Of a DNA stretch of 64,000 nucleotides, positions 33,804 through 44,864 are shown piece after piece. Under the pieces are notes generated by a model. The model did not search any database and was not told the DNA's origin. It saw nothing but the letters and a program-made list of their open reading frames with translations. Source of the stretch: Microbacteriaceae bacterium (GTDB taxonomy: Bacteria; Actinomycetota; Actinomycetes; Actinomycetales; Microbacteriaceae). The DNA is taken from assembly GCA_027487865.1 (NCBI GenBank), contig JAIYCT010000002.1, positions 279,038-343,037 of the forward strand. The letters are read 5' to 3'. Positions within the stretch are counted from its first letter, which is position 1; every line of letters starts with the position of its first letter. The position numbers were made by a program, and so were the translations under genes.

Positions 33804-34693
33804 GGCTTTGCTCCTAAGAATGATTTGATAACCAGCGACAACTTCTTGAAGTTGCCAACGCTGATACGTGTCTCAATCAACTTGGTGGCTTCGGTATTTC
33901 CAATTTTGTGGTTTAGCTCGGTAAATAAAAGCTGCGCTGCGGTAACTGCGGCCCTGGCGGATTTTGGAAGAAGCGGCAGTGACTGAGCACTTAGCTTGAG
34001 GTCCTGGTTGATATCCGCCACCAGGCGGGCCTTGGTTTGCTCGTCGAAGTTTGAGACGTTGACGTTTGGGAAGTAGCTGCGGCCAAGTCTCTTGAAATCT
34101 GCACTTAGGTCTCTAAGAAAGTTCACCTTTTGAAATGCGGAACCTAGGGCTCTAGCTCCCTTGACCAGGGTAATTTTCTCTTCTTTGGAGTAGGAGCCTC
34201 CGTGCACAAATGCCGCCAGGCACATCAAGCCAACTACCTCGGCGGAGCCATAAACGTAGGTGTCAAAAGTCTCTTGGGTGTGTTCGGTCTCGGTTAGGTC
34301 CTGGCGCATCGAGTAGAAAAAGGGCTCCACGATGTCCTTGCTGATTCCAACCTCGCGGGCTGTTACGGCGAAGGCGTGAATGATCAGGTTCGTGCTAAAT
34401 CCAAGTCGCATTGCGCGGTAGGTTTCCTGCTCAAATGCATTGAGCTCTACTTCCGGATCTATTTCCGGTGCGCTTAGTGCTGCATCCGCGGCAGAGCCAT
34501 CGACAATCTCATCTGCGACGCGTACCAGGGCGTAAATGTTCTCGACGTGGTGCCTGATGTCTTTGGATAAAAGTCTGGTTGCCATACCGAACGAGGTCGA
34601 GTAGCTGTAAATGACCTCTTTGCTGGCGCGATGCGCTGCCTGCGAGTAGAGGGTTAGCCCGGTCGGGACCTTTGTCGTATCTTGGCTTTCCAC
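33800..34693 (-). CDS. crtB: Phytoene synthase
   Basis: This 297-aa squalene/phytoene synthase-like enzyme condenses two GGPP. Asp-rich sites are VADEIVDG and NFLRDLSADFKRLGRSYF. The GTG start at 34693 follows TAGCCT by 6 nt, so the mRNA is probably leaderless. It is the first gene of crtB-crtI-crtYe-crtYf-crtEb. GGPP synthase (crtE) is not in the window. The start lies only 38 bp from divergent ilvD. Confidence 0.94.
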   Translation of the reverse strand: MESQDTTKVPTGLTLYSQAAHRASKEVIYSYSTSFGMATRLLSKDIRHHVENIYALVRVADEIVDGSAADAALSAPEIDPEVELNAFEQETYRAMRLGFSTNLIIHAFAVTAREVGISKDIVEPFFYSMRQDLTETEHTQETFDTYVYGSAEVVGLMCLAAFVHGGSYSKEEKITLVKGARALGSAFQKVNFLRDLSADFKRLGRSYFPNVNVSNFDEQTKARLVADINQDLKLSAQSLPLLPKSARAAVTAAQLLFTELNHKIGNTEATKLIETRISVGNFKKLSLVIKSFLGAKP

Positions 34694-34699
34694 CCTTCT

Positions 34700-34705
34700 A
34701 GGCTA
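34700..34705 (-). promoter_or_regulatory. Candidate leaderless -10 (TAGCCT) of the crt operon
   Basis: TAGCCT on the minus strand ends 6 nt before GTG 34693. It faces the ilvD -10 at 34720-34725, 14 bp away. Confidence 0.6.
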
Positions 34706-34719
34706 CTAGCACTTATAGG

Positions 34720-34725
34720 TAGGAT
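34720..34725 (+). promoter_or_regulatory. Candidate leaderless -10 (TAGGAT) of ilvD
   Basis: TAGGAT ends 6 nt before ATG 34732; the intervening TGAACA is not a ribosome site. Confidence 0.6.
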
Positions 34726-34731
34726 TGAACA

Positions 34732-36423
34732 ATGCCTAGCTCGATGAAACCCCGCTCCTTTGCTGTTACCGATGGTCTAGAGAGAGCCGCTGCTCGCGGC
34801 ATGCTCCGCGCGGTCGGAATGGGCGATGAAGACTGGGAAAAGCCACAGATTGGTGTTGCCTCGTCTTGGAACGAAGTCACTCCCTGCAACCTTTCGCTTG
34901 ATCGATTAGCAGATGCCGCCAAGATGGGCGTGCACGCAGCCAAGGGTTACCCGTTGGAATTTGGCACCATCTCGGTTTCCGACGGAATTTCCATGGGACA
35001 CGAGGGCATGCACTTTTCGCTAGTTTCTCGCGAGGTAATCGCAGATTCGGTTGAGACCGTGATGCAGGCTGAGCGTCTGGACGGATCTGTGCTTTTGGCT
35101 GGTTGCGATAAGTCGCTGCCGGGCATGATGATGGCTGCCGCTCGTTTGGATTTGGCTTCCGTATTTCTATACGCAGGTTCGATTGCACCGGGCTGGGTCA
35201 AGCTTTCTGACGGAACTGAGAAGCAGGTCACCATTATTGACGCCTTCGAGGCGGTTGGTGCATGCAAGGCCGGCAAGATGAGTCTTGAGGATGTTGACCG
35301 CATTGAGCGTGCAATTTGCCCAGGCGAAGGCGCTTGTGGCGGTATGTACACCGCTAACACCATGGCCTCAATTGGTGAGGCGCTAGGCCTAAGCCTTCCA
35401 GGCTCTGCATCCCCACCATCTGCCGACCGTCGCCGCGATGCTTGGGCACACCGCTCGGGTGAAGCAGTTGTGAACCTAATTGCAAAGGGCATCACCGCTC
35501 GCATGATTTTGACCAAGAAGGCTTTCGAGAATGCAATTGCGGTTCTTATGGCTTTTGGTGGTTCCACCAACGCTGTACTACACCTACTTGCAATTGCTCG
35601 CGAGGCCGAGGTGGACCTTCAGCTTTCGGACTTCAACCGCATCGCTGACAAGGTTCCGCACCTTGGAGATCTCAAGCCTTTTGGTCAGTACGTAATGAAC
35701 GACGTGGACCGCGTTGGCGGAGTACCGGTAGTAATGAAGGCGCTTTTGGATGCAGGACTCATTCACGGAGACTGCCTGACCGTTACCGGCAAGACCGTTG
35801 CCGAGAACCTTGCGGATATCAACCCACCTGACCCAGACGGCAAGATCATTCGTGCCATGGACAACCCAATTCACAAAGACGGTGGCATCGCTGTGCTGCA
35901 CGGAAGCATCGCTCCAGATGGAGCGGTCGTGAAGACCGCTGGCTTCGACCTTGCCTTCTTCGAAGGCCCGGCTCGCGTTTTTGAGCGTGAGGGCGCAGCC
36001 ATGGAGGCACTGTCTCGCGGCGAGATTAAGTCTGGCGACGTAGTGGTTATTCGCTACGAGGGCCCTAAGGGTGGCCCGGGTATGCGCGAGATGCTTGCTA
36101 TTACCGGTGCGATTAAGGGTGCCGGTTTAGGTAAAGATGTCCTACTATTGACGGACGGACGATTCTCGGGCGGCACAACCGGCCTATGTATCGGACACAT
36201 TGCACCAGAGGCCACCGACGGTGGACCTATTTCCCTGGTGCGTGATGGAGACCTGATTCGGGTTGACATCAAAGCTCGTTCGCTTGACTTACTGGTCGAC
36301 GATGAAGAGTTGGCTCGCCGAAAGACTGACTGGCAGCCGCTGCCACCGCGTTACACCCGCGGTGTTCTCGCTAAGTACTCCAAGCTCGTGCACTCCGCCG
36401 CAGAAGGCGCTTACTGCGGTTAG
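34732..36423 (+). CDS. ilvD: Dihydroxy-acid dehydratase
   Basis: This 563-aa Fe-S dehydratase is third in the valine/isoleucine pathway. GCDKSLPGM and [14 protein letters not shown] carry cluster cysteines, and [13 protein letters not shown] and [18 protein letters not shown] are conserved ILVD/EDD signatures. First gene of ilvD-ilvB-ilvN-ilvC. No attenuator or leader peptide can fit in the 38-bp upstream gap. Confidence 0.97.
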   Translation: MPSSMKPRSFAVTDGLERAAARGMLRAVGMGDEDWEKPQIGVASSWNEVTPCNLSLDRLADAAKMGVHAAKGYPLEFGTISVSDGISMGHEGMHFSLVSREVIADSVETVMQAERLDGSVLLAGCDKSLPGMMMAAARLDLASVFLYAGSIAPGWVKLSDGTEKQVTIIDAFEAVGACKAGKMSLEDVDRIERAICPGEGACGGMYTANTMASIGEALGLSLPGSASPPSADRRRDAWAHRSGEAVVNLIAKGITARMILTKKAFENAIAVLMAFGGSTNAVLHLLAIAREAEVDLQLSDFNRIADKVPHLGDLKPFGQYVMNDVDRVGGVPVVMKALLDAGLIHGDCLTVTGKTVAENLADINPPDPDGKIIRAMDNPIHKDGGIAVLHGSIAPDGAVVKTAGFDLAFFEGPARVFEREGAAMEALSRGEIKSGDVVVIRYEGPKGGPGMREMLAITGAIKGAGLGKDVLLLTDGRFSGGTTGLCIGHIAPEATDGGPISLVRDGDLIRVDIKARSLDLLVDDEELARRKTDWQPLPPRYTRGVLAKYSKLVHSAAEGAYCG

Positions 36424-36450
36424 TTGCACACCACGAACGAAGAAGGTCAA

Positions 36451-38205
36451 ATGTCTAAGGAAATGCTCACCGGAGCACAGGCAATCATCCGCTCGCTTGA
36501 GATGTTGGGTGTTGACACTATCTTCGGCCTGCCAGGTGGTGCAATTCTGCCAACCTATGACCCATTGATGGACAGCAAAAAGATTCGTCACATTTTGGTG
36601 CGCCACGAGCAGGGTGCCGGTCACGCTGCAGAGGGATACGCAGCTGCCAGCGGCAAACTCGGTGTCTGCATCGCGACCAGTGGACCTGGAGCCACCAACC
36701 TGGTCACCCCGATCATGGACGCCATGATGGACTCCGTTCCACTTCTTGCAATCACCGGTCAGGTGAACTCGCACGCTATTGGAACCGACGCTTTCCAAGA
36801 GGCAGACATCGTTGGTATCACAATGCCAATCACCAAGCACAGCTTCTTGGTTACCGATGCATCGCAAATCCCAGCGACTATGGCCGCGGCCTATGAGCTT
36901 GCAACCACCGGTCGCCCAGGTCCGGTTTTGGTTGACGTTGCCAAGGATGCTCAGAACAAGAAGTTTGAATTCTCTTGGCCACCAAAGGTAGAACTCCCTG
37001 GCTATAAGCCGGTTACCGACCCACACGGCAAGCAGGTCCAGGCTGCTGCCGAAATGATTCTTGCCTCACACAAGCCAATCTTCTACGTCGGCGGCGGAGT
37101 AATTCGTGCCGAGGCTCACGCAGAGCTTGCTCGCCTAGTTGAGCTGGTCGGTGCGCCAGTGACCACCACCTTGATGGCACGCGGTGCTTTCCCAGATTCT
37201 CACCCAAACCACCTCGGCATGCCGGGAATGCACGGCACCGTTCCTGCGGTGACCGCTTTGCAGAAGGCTGATTTGCTAATCACCTTGGGCGCTCGTTTTG
37301 ATGACCGCGTTACCGGTGACGTGAAGAGCTTTGCGCCGGGTGCCAAGGTAATCCACGTGGACATCGACCCTGCAGAGATTGGCAAGATTCGTCATGCAGA
37401 TGTTCCAATCGTTGGTGATGCCAAGGTCGTAATCGCAATGCTTACCGCGGAGCTTGAGAAGCAACTTTCCGGCAAGAAGCCAGACTTTGCTTCCTGGTGG
37501 CAGTTCCTCAACGGCCTCAAAGAGCGCTACCCACTGGGTTATGTCGATACTGACGACGGCAAGTTGTCACCTCAGCTAGTTATCAAGCGAATCGGTGAAC
37601 TTTCGGGTCCAGATGCGACCTACTGTGCGGGAGTGGGTCAGCACCAGATGTGGGCGGCACAGTTTATTAAGTACGAGCGTCCAAACTCCTGGTTGAACTC
37701 TGGTGGTGCGGGAACCATGGGTTACTCGGTGCCGGCGGCCATGGGTGCAAAGGTTGCTGAGCCAGATCGTTTGGTCTGGGCAATCGATGGCGATGGCTGT
37801 TTCCAAATGACCAACCAAGAACTAGCAACCTGTGCGATCAACAACATTCCAATCAAGGTTGCGATTATCAACAACTCTTCTTTGGGTATGGTTCGCCAGT
37901 GGCAGACCCTGTTCTATGACAAGCGCTACTCGAACACCGACCTTCACACCGGCACTGACACCGTGATGATTCCGGACTTTGTGAAACTCGCTGACGCCTA
38001 CGGCTGCCTTGCGATTCGCGTTGAGAGGGAAGACGAGATTGATGCCGCCATCAAGCTGGCAATCGAAACCAACGACCGTCCGGTGGTAATCGACTTCATT
38101 GTCGGAAGAGATGCCATGGTTTGGCCAATGGTTCCAGCAGGTGTTTCCAATGATGCGGTGCAGTATGCCCGCGACGCAGCTCCGATCTGGGATGGGGAGG
38201 AGTAG
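36451..38205 (+). CDS. ilvB: Acetolactate synthase large subunit
   Basis: 584 aa from ATG 36451 (GAAGAAGG upstream); TTG 36424 immediately after ilvD is a weaker start. ThDP enzyme with activating Glu in [17 protein letters not shown]-domain [11 protein letters not shown], and the ThDP-binding [18 protein letters not shown]. It makes acetolactate and acetohydroxybutyrate with the small subunit IlvN encoded 2 nt downstream. Confidence 0.97.
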   Translation: MSKEMLTGAQAIIRSLEMLGVDTIFGLPGGAILPTYDPLMDSKKIRHILVRHEQGAGHAAEGYAAASGKLGVCIATSGPGATNLVTPIMDAMMDSVPLLAITGQVNSHAIGTDAFQEADIVGITMPITKHSFLVTDASQIPATMAAAYELATTGRPGPVLVDVAKDAQNKKFEFSWPPKVELPGYKPVTDPHGKQVQAAAEMILASHKPIFYVGGGVIRAEAHAELARLVELVGAPVTTTLMARGAFPDSHPNHLGMPGMHGTVPAVTALQKADLLITLGARFDDRVTGDVKSFAPGAKVIHVDIDPAEIGKIRHADVPIVGDAKVVIAMLTAELEKQLSGKKPDFASWWQFLNGLKERYPLGYVDTDDGKLSPQLVIKRIGELSGPDATYCAGVGQHQMWAAQFIKYERPNSWLNSGGAGTMGYSVPAAMGAKVAEPDRLVWAIDGDGCFQMTNQELATCAINNIPIKVAIINNSSLGMVRQWQTLFYDKRYSNTDLHTGTDTVMIPDFVKLADAYGCLAIRVEREDEIDAAIKLAIETNDRPVVIDFIVGRDAMVWPMVPAGVSNDAVQYARDAAPIWDGEE

Positions 38206-38207
38206 AA

Positions 38208-38714
38208 ATGTCTCAGCACGTACTCTCACTGTTGGTTGAAGATAAGCCTGGTATTTTGACTCGCGTTGCAGCGCTTTTTGCTCGTCGTGGCTTCAACATC
38301 GAATCGCTTGCGGTGGGAACCACCGAGGTCGAGGGCCTATCTCGCATTACCGCGGTGGTCAGCCTTGATGGTCAGCCACTCGAGCAGGTAACGAAGCAGC
38401 TGAACAAGCTGATCAATGTTCTGAAGGTTGTTGAGCTGGAGCAGGATGCTTCGATCGCTCGCGATCACATGCTTATCAAGGTAAAAACTGATGCCGCGAC
38501 TCGCTCACAGGTGCTAGAAGCCGTTACGCTATTCAGAGCCCGAGTTGTCGATGTTGTTAGCGACTCGGTTGTAATCGAAGTCACCGGCGACTCAGCAAAG
38601 TGCAAGGCGTTTCTAAAGGTGCTCGAGCCATTCGGCATCAAAGAACTAGTTCAATCTGGAGCAATCGCGATTTCGCGTGGCTCTAAGTCCATGAGCGAAA
38701 AAGTACTTCGCTAA
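38208..38714 (+). CDS. ilvN: Acetolactate synthase small (regulatory) subunit
   Basis: 168 aa: an N-terminal ACT domain (LSLLVEDKPGILTRVAALFA, RRGFNIESLAVG) and a C-terminal ALS_ss_C domain (about 85-160). It activates IlvB and confers feedback inhibition by branched-chain amino acids. A strong GGGAGGAG ribosome site straddles the ilvB end. Confidence 0.96.
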   Translation: MSQHVLSLLVEDKPGILTRVAALFARRGFNIESLAVGTTEVEGLSRITAVVSLDGQPLEQVTKQLNKLINVLKVVELEQDASIARDHMLIKVKTDAATRSQVLEAVTLFRARVVDVVSDSVVIEVTGDSAKCKAFLKVLEPFGIKELVQSGAIAISRGSKSMSEKVLR

Positions 38715-38731
38715 AAACAGCTTCCCCATAA

Positions 38732-39778
<1,047 letters not shown>

Positions 39779-39787
39779 AACTCAATC

Positions 39788-39816
39788 AAAAGCCCCCGAG
39801 AAATCGGGGGTTTTTG
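39788..39816 (+). terminator. Rho-independent terminator after ilvC
   Basis: CCCCCGA-GAAA-TCGGGGG (39793-39810) followed by TTTTT. It lies in the short gap between ilvC and serA and separates their transcripts. Confidence 0.92.
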
Positions 39817-39903
39817 GCTTATCTGGGTCAACGCCAAAGTCACTTTTCTTCGGCTAGACTTTCTCCAATCCCATCGCTGTCGATAACGACGTTAGGTTTG
39901 CCA

Positions 39904-41499
39904 TTGTCTAAGCCAGTTGTTCTAATTGCCGAAGAGCTTTCGCCTGCCACGGTTGAAGCCCTCGGTCCAGATTTTGAAATTCGCCACGTAGATGGTGCGG
40001 ATCGTTCCAAGCTGCTTCCAGCACTTGCCGATGCCAATGCAGTACTGATTCGCTCAGCCACCAAGATGGACGAAGAGGCGATTGCTGCAGCTCCAAAGCT
40101 CAAGGTCATCGCCCGAGCAGGTGTGGGTCTAGACAACGTAGACATCAAAGCTTCAACAAATGCTGGCGTCATGGTTGTGAACGCACCAACCTCAAACGTG
40201 ATTTCCGCAGCCGAGCTCGCGATTACCCAGCTCATGGCGCTTTCCCGTCACATCCCAGATGCCAATGCATCTCTCAAAAACGGCGAGTGGAAGCGAAGCA
40301 AATACACCGGTGTCGAGCTTTACGAGAAGACCATCGGAATCATCGGACTTGGCCGCATCGGAACCTTAGTTGCCCAGCGTCTAGCCGGTTTTGGTGTGAC
40401 GCTGATTGGTTATGACCCTTATGTCACTCAGGCTCGTGCCGAGCAAATCGGCGTTGAGCTGGTTGATATGGATCAGATGATGAAGCGTGCTGATTACATC
40501 ACCATTCACATTCCAAAGACCCCTGAGACCACCGGCATGATCTCCACCGATCAGTTTGCAATCGCGAAGTCAAACCTTCGCATCGTGAACTGCTCGCGCG
40601 GTGGAATCATCGACGAGGCTGCGCTCTACGCGGCGCTTAAGACAAACCGCATCGCAGGTGCTGGTCTGGATGTGTTCGTAAACGAGCCTCCAACGGATTC
40701 ACCACTTCTAACTTTGGAAAACATTCTGGTTACCCCACACCTTGGCGCATCTACCGATGAGGCCCAGGAAAAGGCTGGTATCTCGGTTGCTCGCTCGGTG
40801 CGCCTTGCTCTGGCTGGTGACCTAGTTCCAGATGCTGTGAACGTTGCAGGCGGCGTGATCGATGCATCGGTCAAGCCAGGCATTCCATTGGCTGAGAAAC
40901 TCGGCCAGATTGTTGCCGGTCTTGCCCACACCTCGATTGTCTCGGTTGAGTTTGAGGCCAGGGGAGAGATTGCGGCTCACGATGTCACCGTTTTGAAACT
41001 CGCTGCTCTAAAGGGCTTGTTCCAGACCATGGTCACCGAGCAGGTCTCATACGTGAATGCTCCGCTTATGGCAGAGCAGCGTGGTGTTGAGGTTCGGCTG
41101 ACTCAGGCAACTGAGAGCGATGAATACCGCAATGTCACCACCTTGAAAGCTGTGCTTTCAGATGGCTCGGTAGTTTCTGCCGGCGGCACGGTTATTGGAC
41201 CTAAGCACCACCAGAAGGTTGTCTCCATCAACGGTTACGACGTTGAGATTTCGATGGCCGATCACATGGTTGTCATGGTCTACCAGGACCGTCCGGGAAT
41301 CGTTGCCGTTTACGGCAAGGCATTTGCCGAGGCATCAGTAAACATCGCAGCTATGACGATTGCTCGTCAGCAAAAAGGAGGCAAGGCACTCAGCGTTGTT
41401 ACCGTTGACTCTCCAGTCGCACCTGAGATTTTGGAGAAGCTCCGCACTGAGATCAAGGCGGACGTTATGCAGGCAATCTCGATCTCTGAGGCCTACTAA
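39904..41499 (+). CDS. serA: D-3-phosphoglycerate dehydrogenase (long form)
   Basis: TTG 39904 gives 531 aa, the usual length for actinobacterial SerA, which starts MSKPVVLIAEEL. It contains the catalytic/NAD domains (IGIIGLGRIGTLVAQRLAG, NCSRGGIIDEAALY, TPHLGASTDEAQ), the extra allosteric substrate-binding domain, and a C-terminal ACT domain (VYQDRPGIVAVYGKAF) for serine feedback. First step of serine synthesis. TAGACT (39855-39860) and TAGGTT just before the TTG are possible -10s, the latter implying a nearly leaderless mRNA. Confidence 0.95.
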   Translation: MSKPVVLIAEELSPATVEALGPDFEIRHVDGADRSKLLPALADANAVLIRSATKMDEEAIAAAPKLKVIARAGVGLDNVDIKASTNAGVMVVNAPTSNVISAAELAITQLMALSRHIPDANASLKNGEWKRSKYTGVELYEKTIGIIGLGRIGTLVAQRLAGFGVTLIGYDPYVTQARAEQIGVELVDMDQMMKRADYITIHIPKTPETTGMISTDQFAIAKSNLRIVNCSRGGIIDEAALYAALKTNRIAGAGLDVFVNEPPTDSPLLTLENILVTPHLGASTDEAQEKAGISVARSVRLALAGDLVPDAVNVAGGVIDASVKPGIPLAEKLGQIVAGLAHTSIVSVEFEARGEIAAHDVTVLKLAALKGLFQTMVTEQVSYVNAPLMAEQRGVEVRLTQATESDEYRNVTTLKAVLSDGSVVSAGGTVIGPKHHQKVVSINGYDVEISMADHMVVMVYQDRPGIVAVYGKAFAEASVNIAAMTIARQQKGGKALSVVTVDSPVAPEILEKLRTEIKADVMQAISISEAY

Positions 41500-41517
41500 G
41501 CCTTAGTTTCAAGCGAT

Positions 41518-41835
41518 TTAGAGGCTAGGGTCTAGCGAAACTTCTTTGCCTGCCGAAATCCAGCTGCCAGTGCCACCGGCAACCGAAACGACATCAAAGC
41601 CCTGTGCCTCTAAGTATTCTGCGGCTTTCATGCTGCGAACACCACCCTGGCAGATAATCCAAATGGTCTCGCCCTGCGGCAACAGTTCGGTGTTGTCGGG
41701 GACTGTGCTCAGTGGAATGTGATGGGCCTGAGGGACGTGTCCGGCTTCGAATTCGTGGTCCTCTCGAACATCGACAACAAATGCTCCATTAGAGATTGCG
41801 CCTTCTAGTTCGTCGATGGTTACTTCATTAGCCAT
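41518..41835 (-). CDS. Rhodanese-like domain protein
   Basis: This 105-aa single-domain sulfurtransferase has the active-site loop ICQGGVRSMKAAEYL (nucleophile Cys) and the DVREDHEFEAGHVPQAHHIP start typical of rhodanese/GlpE-type domains. It transfers sulfane sulfur to cyanide or a thiol; the physiological acceptor is unknown. GAAAGGGATGAC lies upstream of the ATG. Confidence 0.93.
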   Translation of the reverse strand: MANEVTIDELEGAISNGAFVVDVREDHEFEAGHVPQAHHIPLSTVPDNTELLPQGETIWIICQGGVRSMKAAEYLEAQGFDVVSVAGGTGSWISAGKEVSLDPSL

Positions 41836-41855
41836 TAGTCATCCCTTTCAAAAAT

Positions 41856-41870
41856 CTGGTTCCTAACCAG
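41856..41870. promoter_or_regulatory. Inverted repeat upstream of the rhodanese gene
   Basis: CTGGTT-CCT-AACCAG, about 20 nt before the rhodanese start. It could be an operator or a small leader hairpin. Confidence 0.4.
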
Positions 41871-41932
41871 AAAGACTTGCTCTAGTTTGCCACGTCTATG
41901 CAGGACTTAGCCCTGTAAGCAATGGGAAAAGG

Positions 41933-41951
41933 GTTTAGGGTTGTCCTAAAC
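41933..41951. promoter_or_regulatory. Inverted repeat upstream of leuB
   Basis: GTTTAGG-GTTGT-CCTAAAC, ending 18 nt before GTG 41970. It may be an operator overlapping the promoter (TAGGGT resembles a -10) or a leader hairpin. Confidence 0.5.
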
Positions 41952-41969
41952 AATCTGTGAGGTTCAGTA

Positions 41970-42998
41970 GTGAAATCCATCAATCTTGCCGTTATCGCCG
42001 GAGACGGCATTGGCCCTGAGGTCACCTCGGTTGGCATTGCTGCCTTGGAGAAGGCCCTTGGTGGAGTGGAACTCGACATCACAAGCTATGACCTGGGTTC
42101 AGATCGCTACCTGGAAACCGGTGAGGCACTGACCGAAAACGACCTTGAGCAGTTGGCCAAGCACGATGCTATTTTGCTCGGTGCCATTGGAGACCCAAGG
42201 GTCCCATCGGGAGTTTTGGAACGTGGGCTATTGCTAAAGCTTCGCTTTGCATTTGATCACCACATCAACCTTCGTCCTTCGAAGTTGTTCGAAGGTGTTG
42301 TTTCTCCGCTTTCTAATGCCAAGAACATTGATTTTGTTGTGGTGCGCGAAGGCACCGAGGGTCCATACGTTGGTAACGGTGGCGCTATCCGCCAGGGCAC
42401 CGACCAAGAGGTCGCCAACGAGGTGTCGGTGAATACCGCCTTTGGTGTTCGCAGAGCGGTTGAATACGCTTTCGACCTAGCTTCGAATCGCGAGCGCAAG
42501 CACGTCACCCTGGTTCACAAAACCAACGTTTTGGTTCACGCCGGCAAAATCTGGCTTCGCATGGTCGAAGAGGTTGCGAAGCAGTATCCAAAGGTGACCC
42601 ACGACTACATGCACATCGATGCGGCCACCATTCACATGGTGAATTCCCCTGAGCGTTTCGATGTGATTGTCACGGACAACCTCTTTGGTGACATCATCAC
42701 CGACCTTGCAGCCGCTATTTGCGGTGGCATTGGCTTGGCTGCTTCGGCTAACCTAAATCCAACCGGTGCTTTCCCCTCCATGTTCGAACCCGTTCATGGC
42801 TCAGCACCGGACATCGCGGGCAAAAACCTCGCTGATCCAACTGCAGCAATCCTTTCTGCAGCGCTAATGGCTAGAACCCTCGGCTACACCGAGGCGGCAG
42901 CCAAAATTGAAAAAGCGGTAGCGCAAGACCTATCTAGCCGCGGGGATTCAAAGCGTTCGACCGATCAGGTTGCTCAAAGCATCCTGGAACTTATTTAG
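41970..42998 (+). CDS. leuB: 3-Isopropylmalate dehydrogenase
   Basis: This 342-aa isocitrate/isopropylmalate dehydrogenase starts [31 protein letters not shown] and [19 protein letters not shown] are the substrate/metal signatures, and [18 protein letters not shown] binds NAD. Third enzyme of leucine synthesis. GTG start with GTGAGG upstream. It leads a leuB-ilvE-FAH-gltX run. Confidence 0.96.
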   Translation: MKSINLAVIAGDGIGPEVTSVGIAALEKALGGVELDITSYDLGSDRYLETGEALTENDLEQLAKHDAILLGAIGDPRVPSGVLERGLLLKLRFAFDHHINLRPSKLFEGVVSPLSNAKNIDFVVVREGTEGPYVGNGGAIRQGTDQEVANEVSVNTAFGVRRAVEYAFDLASNRERKHVTLVHKTNVLVHAGKIWLRMVEEVAKQYPKVTHDYMHIDAATIHMVNSPERFDVIVTDNLFGDIITDLAAAICGGIGLAASANLNPTGAFPSMFEPVHGSAPDIAGKNLADPTAAILSAALMARTLGYTEAAAKIEKAVAQDLSSRGDSKRSTDQVAQSILELI

Positions 42999-43007
42999 GT
43001 GACAAGC

Positions 43008-44093
43008 ATGGATTTCAAGGTAACCAAAAACCCAAACCCAACTCCAAAGAGCGAACGTGATGAGATTCTCGCAAATCCAGTGTTTGGGGCAAAGCTCACC
43101 GACCACCAGGTGGTTGTCGTGTGGGAGAAGGACAAGGGTTGGCACTCCGCCGAGGTAATCCCTTACGGGCCAATCATGATGGACCCGTCCTCGGCAGTTT
43201 TGCACTACGGCCAGGAGATCTTCGAGGGCATCAAGGCTTACCGTCACCAGGACGGTTCGATTTGGACTTTTAGACCAGAGGCAAACGCCAAGCGTTTGCA
43301 GCGCTCTGCTCACCGCATGGCACTTCCTGAGCTGCCTACCGAGTTGTTTATCGAGTCACTCAGACAGCTCATTGCGGTAGATGGCGATTGGGTTCCAGCT
43401 CCTGAGGGCGAGAAAACGCTTTATTTCAGACCGTTTGAGATCGCTGCCGAGAACTTCCTAGGCGTTCGTGCTGCTCAGCGCGTGGAGTACCGCGTTATTG
43501 CATCTCCAGTTGGTCCTTATTTCACCGGTGGGCTCAAGCCGGTCGCTATTTGGATTGCACTGGATTCCGCTCGTGCTGGAAAGCACGGCACCGGTGAGGC
43601 AAAGACCGGTGGCAACTATGCGGCATCTTTGCTAGCCCAGTCCAAGGGTCTCGAAAACGGCTGCAGCCAGGTGATGTTCCTAGACGCTGAGAGCGCGACC
43701 TACATCGAAGAACTTGGTGGCATGAACCTGTTCTTTGTCTACAAAGATGGTCACGTTGTAACCCCTGCGCTTGATGGCACAATTTTGCGAGGTATCACCA
43801 GGGACTCCTTGGTAACCCTGCTTCGCGATCGTGGGCTTGAGGTTCAAGAGCGCAAGGTCACGCTCGATGAGGTTCGCAACGGCGTCAAGGCCAACGACAT
43901 CGTCGAAGTATTTGCCTGTGGCACAGCCGCAGTGATTACCCCGGTTGGCATTTTCAAGTCCGAGCAGGAGGAAATCGTTGTTGGCGGTAACGAACCAGGA
44001 AAACTCACTGCTCAGATGAGAGCGGAGTTGACTGGAATTCAGTATGGAACTGTTCCAGATCGTCACAACTGGATGCACAAGCTGGCAGACTAA
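43008..44093 (+). CDS. ilvE: Branched-chain amino acid aminotransferase
   Basis: 361 aa from ATG 43008; AGGTGA 7 nt upstream favours it over GTG 42999. Fold-type IV PLP enzyme with the PLP Lys in KTGGNYAASLLAQSKG and the EELGGMNLFFV block. It performs the last transamination for Val, Ile and Leu. Directly downstream of leuB, so the pathway ends are co-expressed. Confidence 0.96.
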   Translation: MDFKVTKNPNPTPKSERDEILANPVFGAKLTDHQVVVVWEKDKGWHSAEVIPYGPIMMDPSSAVLHYGQEIFEGIKAYRHQDGSIWTFRPEANAKRLQRSAHRMALPELPTELFIESLRQLIAVDGDWVPAPEGEKTLYFRPFEIAAENFLGVRAAQRVEYRVIASPVGPYFTGGLKPVAIWIALDSARAGKHGTGEAKTGGNYAASLLAQSKGLENGCSQVMFLDAESATYIEELGGMNLFFVYKDGHVVTPALDGTILRGITRDSLVTLLRDRGLEVQERKVTLDEVRNGVKANDIVEVFACGTAAVITPVGIFKSEQEEIVVGGNEPGKLTAQMRAELTGIQYGTVPDRHNWMHKLAD

Positions 44094-44097
44094 GCGA

Positions 44098-44850
44098 ATG
44101 AGAATTGCAAGATTCAGTCTCAACGGTGAGATTAGATTCGGCTCGGTAGTTGGAGATCAGGTAACCCTTTTTACAGGTAACCCATTTGAATCCAAGGAAC
44201 TATCCGGGCAAACGGTCACTTTGGACCAAATTCAACTTTTGGCACCGGTTGCTCCAAGCAAAATCATCTGCATCGGCATGAACTTCGCCGCTCACGCAGC
44301 TGAAATTTCGCAGGATGTGCCAGATGAGCCACTTATGTTCTTCAAGCCGGTAAGCGCCATCATTGGACCTGGAGACACCATCGTGTTGCCACACCAGTCT
44401 GACCAGGTTGAGGTGGAAGTTGAGCTTGCGGTCGTGATCGGTAAGCAGGCGAAGAACATCTCCAAGGGTGAGGTAAAAAGCCACATCTTCGGCTACACCA
44501 TTGGCAATGACATCACTGCTAGAGATATTCAGTTCTCCGACTTGCAGTGGGCAAGAGCCAAGGGTTTTGACACCTTCTGCCCGCTGGGTCCATGGATTGA
44601 GACCGACTTCGACCCAAGGGGTAAGCGTCTGGATTCGCGTATTCACGATGAACAGCGTCAGCATGCCAACACTAAAGACATGATCTTCGACGTGGAAACC
44701 CTGGTTTCCTACGTATCGGAAAACGTCACCCTTTTCCCAGGTGATGTCATTCTCACCGGCTCTCCAGCGGGAATCTCTCGCATGAATCACGGCGATTCGG
44801 TTGAGTGTGAGATTGAGGGTATTGGCGTTTTACGCAACCAAGTTGCCTAA
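44098..44850 (+). CDS. Fumarylacetoacetate hydrolase (FAH) family protein
   Basis: 250 aa from ATG 44098, 4 nt after ilvE. The FAH-fold metal site is visible as [13 protein letters not shown] and [14 protein letters not shown], and the C-terminal [15 protein letters not shown] is typical. These enzymes hydrolyse or decarboxylate 1,3-dicarbonyl acids, for example oxaloacetate or acylpyruvates. The same ilvE/leuB-FAH-gltX order is common in actinobacteria; the substrate is not known. Confidence 0.92.
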   Translation: MRIARFSLNGEIRFGSVVGDQVTLFTGNPFESKELSGQTVTLDQIQLLAPVAPSKIICIGMNFAAHAAEISQDVPDEPLMFFKPVSAIIGPGDTIVLPHQSDQVEVEVELAVVIGKQAKNISKGEVKSHIFGYTIGNDITARDIQFSDLQWARAKGFDTFCPLGPWIETDFDPRGKRLDSRIHDEQRQHANTKDMIFDVETLVSYVSENVTLFPGDVILTGSPAGISRMNHGDSVECEIEGIGVLRNQVA

Positions 44851-44864
44851 GCTTGTCAGTTGTT

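Noticed and set aside
36289-37026. Long open frame (245 codons) on the minus strand across the ilvD/ilvB junction
   Set aside because: It is antisense to two unambiguous genes and shows no domain-like pattern; it is a shadow of their codon bias.
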